64,000 bases of DNA from positions 3,348,001 to 3,412,000 of the forward strand of contig JAHEWK010000002.1 in NCBI GenBank assembly GCA_020740775.1, written 5' to 3'. The DNA comes from Ilyonectria destructans. Taxonomy: Eukaryota > Ascomycota > Sordariomycetes > Hypocreales > Nectriaceae. Position 1 is the stretch's first letter; each line of letters opens with the position of its first letter. Both the position numbers and the translations under genes were made by a program. Positions 24,616 through 35,576 of this stretch are shown here, piece by piece. The notes under the pieces are model-generated. The model searched no databases. It saw only the letters and a program-made list of their open reading frames with translations, and was not told the DNA's origin.

Positions 24616-25658
24616 AATAGATATATGGGCGTGTAGGGTAGATTGATTCAATGTATCACGATTCCAGTTTTCAAGACGCCGTCAAATTGACCTTAAAACA
24701 CCACATTGCCCCTCCAAGGAATTTTATCCACATCTTTATATTTGAAGCTTGTTGTTTGAACTTGAGCCATAAGAGGCAGTGTGACCCTAATTTTTAAAGA
24801 CTATTGCTATTCGCACAAATACCTCTTAGTATTCACGCACATAACCACATTCTCAGTCCTACTGATACTGACCTGACATCCTAATAAAGCACTTTAGGAA
24901 GTAAGACTTTCTAAATATTAAGTTTTAGGATTTCCTTTTAATAATAATATCTTTTTATTTCAACTTTTAGGCCCAATACAATAAGATAGACAAGCATTTA
25001 GTACGTCCTTTGGCTATGTATGTGGTAGGTAGGTTCCTTAGCCTAGCTGAGGCTTTAGTGAAGAAGCTGCTGTATGCGAACAGCTATACCCTTTTTAAAA
25101 CTACACCTTTGCAGTCCCATGTCCGGTGGGCTCACATTCAATCCGGGAGCTTTTTGACCAGTTGCAAACCGGGTCGCCAGATTGATGATGTGTAACGACT
25201 CGCATCACAGGGAACAGCAAAGAAGAGAACGAAGGTACAGTGGACTCATTCAATAGCTCGTCTTCCGAAAGTGTTCAGCTAGCAAATGGTGCGTGCCAGG
25301 CTGGTTCGCCTCACAATGGTGGTGGCGGGGTCCGGCAAGGTCAGTGTGCAGTTATGCAGCCTGACAGGCTGGTATGGAGAAACATAACGCGACTGATTTT
25401 GTATGCAAAGCAGTGTGACACTGGGGGTACTTGATTGTGGTAGAATCGATCTGTGGTTTTTAGAAACATGAGTGATAAATTAATGAATGGTATGTTCCAA
25501 ATTCGACTACATAATTCAAGCTAGCTATATTGTGTTGCTGGTTTTTTTCTTTTTTAGATTTTCTAGATGCATCAAGGTCATGCAGTAGTGTTCTCTAATC
25601 TATATTTGGTAGGACCATTTAACGGCGTTCAGTCCGCAGGAGAATGGATCCCCAGACT
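24616..25658. other. AT-rich intergenic region; nothing clear
   Basis: An A/T-rich block from about 24880 to 24980 is the most skewed part and may be RIP-mutated remnant DNA. No frame has coding character on either strand and no repeat structure is obvious. Confidence 0.45.
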
Positions 25659-26418
25659 CTAAAAGAAGTCATGAATAGTGACCACGTCAATCGTCCTGTT
25701 GGTGTGAATAGGAATCTGCGTCTCAATGTAGCCTTGGTGTTGGACTGAGTGGTGCTGATATGCTTCAACCATTGCCATCGGGTTTCCGGAATAAATAGGC
25801 GGGACCTGTAGTTGAACAGGCGGCTGCAAATGGACATTCGGATGTAAGGGGATGGTCGCCTGATCAAGAGAGATAGTCGAAATCTGAGGAGTGTTCGGCA
25901 AAGCCTCAAGGGCTAGGGCTATGGGAGGAAGAAAGGCAGGTTCTTCCTGGACCGGTTGCAATGGGGGCCATGGCGAGTCGGTGTTTGACACCGAAGCACT
26001 GTCAACAAGTTCGTCGCTGTCTTCCGGCGAGTGAGGTGCAGTGCGAGACCCCATGTCCTCCCTCGGGGACGGTAGTTGGTCCTGGTCAAGCCCAGCAGAC
26101 TCACAAATGAGCAGCTCGCGCGAGGGGGGCGGGGCATATAGACCCCCATCCGCCATACTTCTGCGGAGCCTTCTGTTTTCTTCGGCGATACGCCTAGCGG
26201 CTCGTTCAAGATCGTGGATTGCCTGGCCTCTGTCGAGCTCAGCGGCATTGGCCTGGCGCTGAAGATACTCAATATACTCCTTCTTTCTAGCCCTAGACCG
26301 TCGTTGATTATCTCTGATTCGGACACGCTGTCGTTCCTAAGAGGGAAGAATTAGGAACAAGTGTCGTGTAAGTTAGGTGTGACGGAATACAGTGGGTAAT
26401 ACATACCTCGGCTGTCAT
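25659..26418 (-). CDS. bZIP transcription factor
   Basis: Two exons on the minus strand, 26407-26418 (four codons, MTAE) and 25659-26336, giving 229 residues. The basic region RDNQRRSRARKKEYIEYLQR starts about 10 residues in and matches the fungal bZIP DNA-contact pattern NxxR(S/A)RxRK. It is followed by a zipper-like helix with heptad hydrophobics through EENRRLRR. The remainder is Pro/Ser/Gln-rich, likely activation or disordered sequence. The very short first exon with the basic region directly after the intron is typical of this fungal bZIP group. Target genes cannot be told. The 70-bp intron has GTATGT and TAG ends. Confidence 0.88.
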
Positions 26419-28917
26419 GGTTTCGGAGCTTGGATACGCTTGTTGCGTTGCAAGGGAAGCAGGTCGACAGCGTAATGGATTAGGGAAATTTTCTGCAACT
26501 AGCTTAGGTGCAGAATGTTGGAAGGTGAGGCCAGAGGATCCAGATGAAATGACTAGATATCTGTGTTGAAGCAATAAGGTTGAAAACCCAGCGAGCTGTC
26601 TTGAGGGCAACGAAGCAAGACGGGGGGATCGCGGCAAGTAAGTGCACGGACAGGCCAACGCGGCAGGCTCCGAGTGTGGCCGAGTCTGGTGACCAAAGAG
26701 ACATATCATCTGGGCGTATGCATTGCTGCGGCCGTGTTTCAATGTCGCAACACAGGCGCATGAGACAATATTTTTTTGTTTGTCAGGCTGGGGGCTGCAT
26801 CCGGTGGGTGAGTGAGGCGCTGTCGATCAGACATCGGTGAGCGCGCGAGATGACACCTCTAAGCAGCCTGATTTTGTAAATTGAGGCGTTCGTGCCGCAG
26901 CTGTACTAAAACCTCCCCATGCATATGCGTCTAGTCTCCTCTCGTACACGGCATGTACAGTACGTACAGTACGTACAGTACTTCCTGTCTCTCTCTCCAC
27001 TCCATCCACTCCAATTCTTTCCCGCACTCCCTCCTCTCCCTCGCTGCACTTCACAGCCTGATCCGAAGAGCCAACTGGAAAATGACATGTCGTTCGGCAG
27101 TTGGGTGATTCACAGTATTGACCCCGCCCCATATCATCGGGACACAGCCGAGACGTAAAATAGAGGGAGTCGGGCGCGATGGCTGAATTTACCGAGTGTT
27201 TGGTCCCTTGGCATCGGATAGAACTTCCGTCGATGCACCCAGATACATAAAACAGATACGGTAATGAATCAGCAATCTCACACAATTAGCACTGGAATAT
27301 TCATCTCTGTATTTCACCTCAAAATTCTTTCCTGGATTCCAAGCGTAAATTTCCCCCGTCACGTCCGCGGGGAATCTTGCAAACTGCTCGACGCGGCCCA
27401 GCGCCTCGACAAGCACGCAAAGTGCATCTTTACTTTTGGGCCAAAAAGCCTCGCCAGACAACTAAGTGGCGGTGTGTTCCCTCTTGGCCTAACCCACGGG
27501 GATCTTTCAGCTTGAGAACTTGACGCTCGATGTAACGTTAAACTCGATGTTTCAGGCTGCGTAGAGGCGACTGGGTGGAGTCACCTGGAGTTTCTTTGCC
27601 ATGGGCTATTGTATTATGACTAGACGCCTCTCATGCTTGGTACGCTTGGCACAGCCAGCCGCAAGCAGACGAGTTGGTTCGCTCTTGGGTCGCCCGTACG
27701 CTATAGCCCAGCCAGGAACAAAAGCAAAAGTCTCACCAAAAATCCAGACCGCATCTCGTTCAGCATTTCGAGGACACCTCCCCCCCCCCCACCAGGCCAC
27801 CCTCTCAAGACAGCCTGGTAGGCACATCCTTTTGAAATCACAGGTTTAATCGGGAACTTCTTTGCAATTCTGCTTATGCAGCCTGGAGGACGAGCAAATA
27901 CTTCTCCTGGAAGGATTTAAACAAGATTAAGTTTTTTTTCGCGTGTAATTGAAGCATACTCGGATGCGTGGCCATCCGCTCCCCTAACCATTCACTTCCA
28001 GGGTACTCATCCCGCTAAAGAATAAATCCTTCCACATCGTTCATTCAACAATGACATGGAAATCAACTTTACTCTGCAGTCCTAAACAGAGGTACTAAAT
28101 TGAGTACTAGCATCGGGTTAAATCCATTGACTCGGAAGATCCAGGGCTTGTCCGCACCCTCAACAAAGAGAACTGGGATCGAAAGAAGGCTAAGCAAATG
28201 CTAGGCATAGATGCAAGGCCGACGAGATGAGCCACCCAACAAGTCAGGAAGGGCACAGCCATGGACATTTCAACCATGGCGCAAGGCAGTGCTGGCTATC
28301 CAGCCCAGTTTGTCAAATAGGCTAGTTTTGGGGAGCTGTTAATTTCAGATTATGCCTGCTCCATTAATTAAATTCATCTGAGCAACCTTATTCCGATCGA
28401 GCTAATGGTGAGTTGAGATCTCGATCGTAGCGGAACGACAGGCGACATCCCCATTGGGCCTAGCTCAGCCTCTCCACATTTCTGGCTCCGGCCCCGGGCC
28501 CCATTTCCTGGCCGAATCTGAACTGCATTCTCTGGTTAACTTACCCAATTGCTCAGTTGCCCAGTCGCCCAATTTCCCAGTTGCACCCATATCTCTGCTC
28601 GTTCAAACGCGTGGGGGATCATCATGTAGCGGGTTGAAAGAGCGGTGTCGCCTCGTGCCGTGTGCTGCGTGCGCAAGAGAGCCACCTGCGGCCCTGGTTC
28701 GCCGCCACCACCCTCCTCGATGCTTCTTCTGCAGCCGAAATGCACTTTTGGTTCCACAGAGCGTGGGTGATAATTATGCCGGCTGATGGCTGGGCAAAGG
28801 CCCCGGTCGCCTTCTTTGCTCATAAGCAAGCAGCTTCTGCACAACTGTGTGGAGCGGTTCCCCCAGGCTCCTCGCTCTCCTGCGTACACAGCCCTTGGAC
28901 CCAGCAATCCATCATTC
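26419..28917. other. Intergenic region, no gene supported
   Basis: 2.5 kb without a frame I can support. It contains a 3 x 9-bp tandem GTACAGTAC (26955-26981) and a C-run at 27779-27789. The distal 400 bp are the probable promoter of the 28918 gene. Several 60-150 codon frames overlap on both strands without motifs. Confidence 0.5.
26955..26981 (+). repeat. Tandem GTACAGTAC x3
   Basis: Three exact copies of a 9-bp unit, itself near-palindromic. It lies about 540 bp upstream of the bZIP gene start and may simply be a microsatellite. Confidence 0.7.
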
Positions 28918-30149
28918 ATGTCTGGTTCGCCTGAGCCAGTTACTACCCCAAATCCTCAGCCCGCCGACGAAAGCGAGCCTGTTCCAACAACTGTCACTGT
29001 CATTGACACTCTGGGGCGCTACCTGGCTGACGAACAGTTGTCTGAAAAGGCACCGCCAGGGCTGGACAGGGCCTTGGATTCTCTCTCCTCCTCCAACGCC
29101 ATTTCACGTGCCTTCCAGCACGCCGGATTCTGGACCTGGTACACGTACTTCCTTGCAACTGACCACATCAAGGAATCCGTGTCCCAGCTATCGCCGGAGG
29201 CTCTGCAACACGTCGTCGCCGAGGTGTCCAAAGTCCAACCCCATGCTTCAGTAGCCAACCGTGTCAATCACATCTTCCTTCTCTCTGATCGTGCCCCTAA
29301 GCGCTGTAGTAAGTCGTCTTGGTCGCATTTCTGCCACAAGCTAACATTTCAGGACTGCTTTCATCCAACGGTATCAACTTGCCCGCTCCGCCAGAGTCAG
29401 TGTCCCCCGATCCGAATCCCCGTCCGCCGAAACGCACACGTCTCGAAGGCATGCGACGGAGTCCCAGTCTAGAACTAGACGAAACAGAGCTCCTTGAGTC
29501 GCAATTTGAAAGCACCGACGTCATCATGCAATCACTTGAAAGAGACCCTCCGGAAGCACTTCCTCGAGGTGGGACGAGCCAACAGGAAACGGGGCTCAGA
29601 AGGTTGTCTAACGACGCTCGCGAAGCGTCGACTTTGTTAAACCTTAACCGACCCTCTGAACACAAGTCACCGAGATCCAAGTATCTCCCACGCGTCTTCC
29701 CGCACTACATGTGCACTACAATCGCCAAGAGGGTCGACCAGGCTTCCGTCGTGGCATCCTTCCAACCGCATAAAGGTGTATGTCAATTGGTTTTGGACAT
29801 AAACGCAACAGAGGTGCAACATGTCGCCAAGGAGCTGTTCGGCATCCACATTCGGGACCGTAACGGACGACGATGCGCCGCCCTGGAGCATGGCCCAACA
29901 ATGGACATCGACGGTAGCATGACGCTCAAAGGGGCTTTAGACATGGCTTGGGAGACGCTGTTCGGGCAATTGGTAACCACAGCAATCCAGCAGAGTATGC
30001 AGCGCAAGAAGGAGCTTTCGGCAGGTGTGGTTCTCTCGGAGTGTGTCTCGATGGAAATCTGGACCGCGGTTGATAATTCGAGTCAGCTCACTCTTACAGT
30101 GGACGCGGAGTCTCTTGCCTTGGTAGTGCGACAACTTTGGAAGGCCTAG
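28918..30149 (+). CDS. Unknown two-exon protein
   Basis: Exons 28918-29308 and 29353-30149 encode 395 residues. The 44-bp intron has GTAAGT, a GCTAACAT branch region and CAG, and joins two frames exactly in phase. I do not recognise a domain. Residues 1-130 contain a Pro-rich start and a helical region. The middle is Ser/Pro/Arg-rich and probably disordered (PPKRTRLEGMRRSPS resembles a nuclear localisation signal). The last 160 residues look globular, with alternating strands and helices. An in-frame ATG at 28786 could add 44 residues, but 28918 has the better context and composition. Expressed status is inferred only from frame, splice and codon use. Confidence 0.72.
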
Positions 30150-30568
30150 CTAGATTCATGTAGCTGCGGTCACATCTTCCTGATCTCCCCCCCACTCAGA
30201 TAGGCTACTGTCAGTGGACAAGCAACATGAGAGATATACCTCGATAACTGTCGAGCATGGCGGAGATGTTCACTTTTCCTTAGCCAAGCAAATTAAAAGC
30301 TACCCAGCCTTCTTCTAGCGACAATTACCCAGTGTCTCTCATGCGCGTCCAAGTCTTGTCGCCAAGCTCTTGTAGTAGGCATGGCTGTTTTTCCATGGCA
30401 TATTCCTTCTGCGTTTGAAAACTCCAGCACAGACTTCAATCGCCGCGTCAAGTATGGGTTCATATAGATCTCTGCTTGGATCTTTTTTGCGCGGGGATGT
30501 GGGTACATTGCTATTTCGTTGGGAAGATTCCGTGTCATCGCTGCAGCCACGCACAGCGCAACAGTCCC

Positions 30569-31021
30569 TGCGCACGCTTCCAGCGCGCCGCCACATTTGA
30601 AGCTCTGCGCAAGACAGTGGAGACTATGTGTTGGATAATGAACTCTGCGCAACCGTCTCTGCACGAGACCGTACTCGTAGCATAGCCTGCGCATAGGAGT
30701 CGTATAGCCCTGCGCAACAGTCTCTGTCTGCCTAAGACATTTCTTGCGCTCCATATTTGAAACTGCGGGTAGGATAATTAAACCGCGCAAACGTTCCTGT
30801 GTAGGCCGTTTTGGTGCGCTGCCAATATAATCCTGCGCAACACAGCTGGATGGAGGCTGCGCAGAGGCGCCACTCCACCTAAAATTCTGCGCAACACAGA
30901 AGAAGCTGCGCGCAAGATAACTTTGTGCAACTCGTCCTGCGCAACAATCCATGCGCAACCCACTTGGAGGCTGCGCATGGGACAACGCTCGCGCAGTAGT
31001 CTCTGTATTTAGGACTGCGCA
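30569..31021. repeat. Cluster of twelve TGCGCA palindromes in degenerate repeats
   Basis: Exact TGCGCA occurs at 30569, 30606, 30646, 30688, 30711, 30834, 30858, 30888, 30938, 30952, 30972 and 31016, often as CTGCGCAAC. By chance about 0.1 would be expected in this length. Several units share longer context, for example a GGATAAT...CGCAA...CGT block near 30634 that recurs near 30772 and CATTTGAA/CATATTTGAA near 30594 and 30749. The minus strand stays open for 255 codons (30293-31060) across the array. I regard that as a by-product of the repeat, not an established gene. Confidence 0.75.
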
Positions 31022-31923
31022 TAAAGACGGCTTCGCGCAAACGCCACTTCTCATCCGCATGGGACGGGATGCTGAGAACCTTACGCACCTGAGCTGTCGA
31101 GAGACAACAGCAACAACAACGGGATAGCGGTGATATAGAACTTACAGGGGATATTATTCGACTCAAGTATGTTGAAGTTCGTCCGGGCCAACTTAGTCAC
31201 CCTGAGGCGGATAACTGAGAAGTTCGGTTGAAAACACACCCTGCTCTATCTTTGGGTCATCCCACACTGCAGTAAACACAGCCTGTTTACCAGGTTGCTC
31301 ATGGCCATTAACTGTTTCGGCCAAGAACTGCACAGTAGAAATCCTATTCATTGGATTAGTTCCGCTTAGTAGGGGTTGACTCAATTCAGCATCATCCCTA
31401 GACCCGTTGCAGATGGATCTACTGACCTTGGCCGTTTGGTGAATCTAAGATTGAATGGATGGTGGGATGGCATTGTTGGTGCTTTGTAAGATTTCAATTT
31501 TGTACAAAACGTACTACGATTATGGTACTTTGCCAAGTCGTGCAGTGTATTGCGCGTACTTTTAATTCCGCTCTTGTTATGGCAAAAAAATCCAAATCCC
31601 TAGCAAGCACGTTCGCTTCAACTACTCCACGAGATCTCCTATTCTTGATGTGACGGTTTGCAGAAGAGTCTAGCAAACCCGGTCTTAGTCCATAGTGCTT
31701 ACTCACCCTCACTCTAAGCTACTATCCCCGATCGTACCTTTGCCGTAGAATTGGTAAAGGGTGTCATTTCTTTATCTTCATGTTACTATTCATGTCCGCC
31801 GATAAGTTGAATTACTGGACAGTATTCACACTGGACACACTTGTCACCGGTTTTTCTGTGCCAAATCAAGACTTCGATCCTGCTTCTTTTAACCCCCAAC
31901 CCTGGTCTTCTCGCTCGGTGCAA
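31022..31923. other. Intergenic; nothing clear
   Basis: No credible gene, tRNA or repeat. A CAACAGCAACAACAAC stretch lies near 31107. The 31700-31923 part is downstream of the MetE-like gene's stop and probably includes its 3' UTR. Confidence 0.45.
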
Positions 31924-33009
31924 TCACATCGCGGCGGCCACCTTCCGGGCAATGCTAGCGTGTAAGTCAAGGATGGCTGGCATTTCCTCGCGAGTAACAC
32001 CTGATAAGCCACATTCGGTGCAGACTCCCCAGCGTCGATTTAGCCCCAGATATTGGCGAACCAGGCGAATTTGCTGGTCGGTCGTGCCCGGTTTCTGTTC
32101 CTCCGGATGGTATGGTATCAGCCCTAGATACGGCATCTCAAGCGTCGGTGTCAGCTCCCGCAAGGGAGCAAAATAAGACTCGTTCGCCGCGTACTGCGGT
32201 ACGGTGAAGGCGGCATAGGTAATCGGTCGTCTCACTCGGGAAGCCAAAGCATTGATAACGTTGACTTGAGTCTGTAGCGACGTTGGCTCCTTCCAGTGCT
32301 TGTGGCCCGCGTCTCCGTAGCAAAGATGCATCCCAACGGGGATATCGTGTGGAACATGGTTGATACACCTCGCAATGAGGTCGGCAATTGTATCCAACTT
32401 CAAGGTATTCGATACAGCAAAAAGCTCTGGCGCTTCCAGTGTGCCAATTTCCATCGGAAGGTCCCACTGCACCGCAATTTTCTCAGGCGGTACCGTCTGC
32501 AGCAGTCGGTCCAGGTCGTCAAACATTGCTTTCTGGAACGACGGCAGCACGGCCAAGGCATCCCCACGGCGAACGAACGCGGACACGCAGGCCAATGGCG
32601 TGGGGAGCTGCACTTGGAAGCGTGCCAGAGGTGCGAGCACGCCCTCACGCTCTAGCTTCTGAAACACTTTCCAAGATTGGAGGTAGTACGCCGTATAGCC
32701 AACCTCTGGCCATTGAATATCCGATGGGAAGACACCGGCTACCAGCTGCACCTGTTGGTAATCCACCTCGACAGGCTTCACTTTCATTTGTAACGCCGGT
32801 ATTGCCTCCAGACCTTTGGCCGCGTGGAATTTGTCTTGGAGGAATCTCATGAAGAGTTTCCTTTCTGCCGGCTCTGTTTCACCATCCGGAATGAAGGCTA
32901 GGTCGGGGATCCTCGTTGCCAGCTCTCGCATCACACTCTCTGTCGATGGCAGGTTGACAGCTCCGTTCATGTGCACCAGGGGCAACCGTGGAAGTGGTAA
33001 TGAACTCAT
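31924..33009 (-). CDS. UROD/MetE-like (cobalamin-independent methionine synthase fold) protein
   Basis: Single exon, 361 residues. The C-terminal half has motifs of the UROD/MetE-like superfamily of TIM barrels: HLCYGDAGHKH and, near the end, GVCTECGLSG, which places a cysteine and histidines where MetE-type enzymes bind zinc. The length fits a stand-alone barrel, about half of a full MetE. Members of this fungal and bacterial family are usually annotated as hypothetical; the substrate is unknown. True methionine synthase is unlikely because the N-terminal half of MetE is missing. No signal peptide or membrane segment is seen. It is codon-biased like a functional gene. Confidence 0.78.
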   Translation of the reverse strand: MSSLPLPRLPLVHMNGAVNLPSTESVMRELATRIPDLAFIPDGETEPAERKLFMRFLQDKFHAAKGLEAIPALQMKVKPVEVDYQQVQLVAGVFPSDIQWPEVGYTAYYLQSWKVFQKLEREGVLAPLARFQVQLPTPLACVSAFVRRGDALAVLPSFQKAMFDDLDRLLQTVPPEKIAVQWDLPMEIGTLEAPELFAVSNTLKLDTIADLIARCINHVPHDIPVGMHLCYGDAGHKHWKEPTSLQTQVNVINALASRVRRPITYAAFTVPQYAANESYFAPLRELTPTLEMPYLGLIPYHPEEQKPGTTDQQIRLVRQYLGLNRRWGVCTECGLSGVTREEMPAILDLHASIARKVAAAM

Positions 33010-34228
33010 CTTGCCTACAAAAGTGATGTCAGACGTTATGGTGAGGTGAATAGGATGCAGGCTTGCGCCTATCGTATTTTATTATTTTACCTCTTAAAGC
33101 AACTTGTGATGAAAATAACGGTAAATAAGCCGACGGAGAGCACACGTCGGGCGCAACGGCCGACGTGCCGACGTGGTTTATAAATTACAACCTCCATCTC
33201 GGGCTGGAACCCGAAACGCCCGTCAGCCTGAAAACGATGCATTGTACACCTTCGAAACGTGCAGCGTAGACGGTTGTTCGCATGGCAGGAGACTATTAAC
33301 ATGCTATCATTCCAAATGTCTTCAGTTTGCAGCCCCCGGGCCTTCACTCAGGCGACAAAGTCCACGTACCGGCTAACGGTAGAAGAACAACGGCAACGCT
33401 TGGTTTGGGTTCGATCTCGCATAACCTCCGACCTCTCCGAGGCCCCTTGTTCCTAGACACTCCCATATGAACTGTGGAACTGCATCGGGGAAGATGTATG
33501 GCGTCACATAGTAGAGCACCACGAGCTCAGGGAACTTCTTCGAACCCCCAATACCATGGCCCAGCATTAGAATCTTGTTACCCGCGAAACCCGGAACCGA
33601 GACCAACCGGTCATGTGCGGCCTCATTGTGCAATATCACAGCTGTGGTTCATTGCTTAACAGGCTCAAATACGACAGCAGTTGCCGAGGCTTGCAGTTGC
33701 ATAACGGTACAAAGGCCAAGTGGATACATCAATTTGCAAAGACGCTCCGGCACACACAACGCCGGGAGGAGTTTCTACTCAGATCTACTAGTTCGACAAC
33801 ATTGCTCTAACGGACAGAGATGGCACTGTACTTGTTAACTTTGAACAGTGTGGTTCCACTCGTCTACCGTCCTTTGCAAGTGTATTGGCACGAATGCACC
33901 AGCATCAGCGAGCTAGCGCCGTGAACCAGTTGCTATGCGCTAAACATGGTCGTTTTTCTTCGCTTGTTGGGGACGAGTTTCCATTATTTAATTTATATTT
34001 ATACTTATATTGAAACCTCACTAATAGTATTTAATATTATAGGCATAAATTAAATGAAGTGCAGGGCAAGATTATATAATATCCGGTTTATGTAGACTGG
34101 TTGTTGTTTTGCCAACCATTAACCCCACCTAGTTCGTGAGTATCCGAGAGGCATCCTACATCAATCATCAACTCGCAATCGGGGCACAACGCCAGCTCGC
34201 CATACACAGTGCCGACAAAACATTGTCC
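33010..34228. other. Intergenic, with a coding-like fragment and an AT-rich patch
   Basis: On the minus strand 33373-33639 reads as an 88-codon frame with protein-like character (PGFAGNKILMLGHGIGG, TPYIFPDAVPQFIWECLG) but no recognisable family or start. It may be a gene remnant. The part 33980-34090 is very A/T-rich. Nothing else is apparent. Confidence 0.35.
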
Positions 34229-35576
34229 ATGGTACAGCGACAGACTGTCATCCACTGGCTTGAAGGCCTGCCCAAATGCGATGCCCCAACGTTGTCACCG
34301 CCCACCTCTCGGACGAAGAAGCGCAAAGCCGAATCGCAAGCCTATCAACTTCAGTTCCGGATTCCTCCTCGATTTCAGCCCGACATAGATAAAACCCCCA
34401 TACGTAAAAAAAACGCCGATCATGGGACAGGAAATCGACCCTGATTTTACGCCGCGTCCGCCAGATGGCAGCACGCAAAGCTCCGCCCATTCCCAATCTT
34501 CGCACTCGACGCGCTCCTCGCGATCGCTCTCGCCAAAGAAAAGGTTAATGAGCCTTCGACTTCAGAACCAGCTGGACGTTCGACAGTTCCGGGCTGGTAC
34601 AGCACCAGACCAAATGTCAGAACTGCTACACACAATGCGCGAAGTGCTACATGGACATGACATCCTTCCCTATGGCCGACGCGACGAGATACTCAAATAT
34701 TGCATAGACGGCGATGTGCGGGAATGGAGGTACTCGTTTCAACCGGAGGGCGAGCAGGATGTTCTTCCTGGTAGGATACCAGCAGTAGAAGAAGCGGGCC
34801 TAGTACTCCAGCTGGCCGAGAAATGCCACGATCTTGGCTACGACGAGGCTGGTTGGAACGTCGAAGTGCATCACCGCATTCTCCAGTCCATCTTCCGAGA
34901 GCCAGGCTCGCCAAAGGGCGACATGTTAAACTGTCTGATAGCGACCACTGCGCACCCAAGTCCGGATTGTCTCCCACAACACATACCGGCCAAAATGATT
35001 GACTTTTGCGTCTACGCTGACCTGGATCGAGATGAGCGACTCAGGGAAGCTCAAAGAGGGCTCGCTCGTCATACCTCGACTTTTACTGTCAATCATACTG
35101 ACTTCGCTCCCCTGCAACTACGCCCTATTGTTCTGAGCATCGAGACTAAGAAGCCAAGCAAAGACCTCGACGGCGCAAACCTACAGATGGGTTCTTGGCA
35201 CGCTGCCCAGTGGTCGTTCCTAGCATCAGCCGTTCGACTCTCTATTCAGGCGAGCCAAGATGTAGGAGCATCTCAATCACCGTTGGAGCAGATAGAGCTT
35301 GTCCAACGGGCGGAGGCGCAAGTCAATCGTCTGCCGTTCCTCCCCGGTGTAGTAGTGCAGGGGCATAAGTGGTCTCTGGTCCTGTCGACGCGCGAGGGGC
35401 AGAAGACGATTCTTTGGACAGAGCGGGAGTTTGGAACCACACAGAAGATACAGGACATCTTCAAGATCGTCGCGGGGCTGAGGGAGCTTGCAGCTTGGTG
35501 GAAAAATGTGTACTTGCCCTGGTGGCAGGATAATGTTTTGAGGGGGTTTACACCTACCGGTGATCCTTCTGGATGA
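34229..35576 (+). CDS. PD-(D/E)XK nuclease-like protein (fungal PDDEXK_12 type), frame broken at A8
   Basis: The catalytic-type domain occupies the later frame (34422-35576). It carries KMIDFCVYADL (candidate metal-binding Asp), FTVNHTDFAPLQLRP and LSIETKK (E-x-K), the arrangement seen in the fungal PD-(D/E)XK nuclease-like domain family. The family's N-terminal helix (VIHWLEGLPKC) and a basic Ser/Pro-rich linker lie in a different frame starting at ATG 34229. The two frames meet at an eight-A run (34406-34413), and one base fewer there would fuse them into about 448 residues. No intron fits: the only GT-AG pair there spans 27 bp. Either this is a one-base frameshift (pseudogene, or sequencing error in a homopolymer) or translation begins at ATG 34422 with a shortened N-terminus of 384 residues total. 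Catalytic activity has not been shown for most family members. Confidence 0.8.

Noticed and set aside
30293..31060. 255-codon minus-strand frame as an ordinary gene
   Set aside because: It runs across the TGCGCA repeat cluster and has no domain; kept only as an observation.
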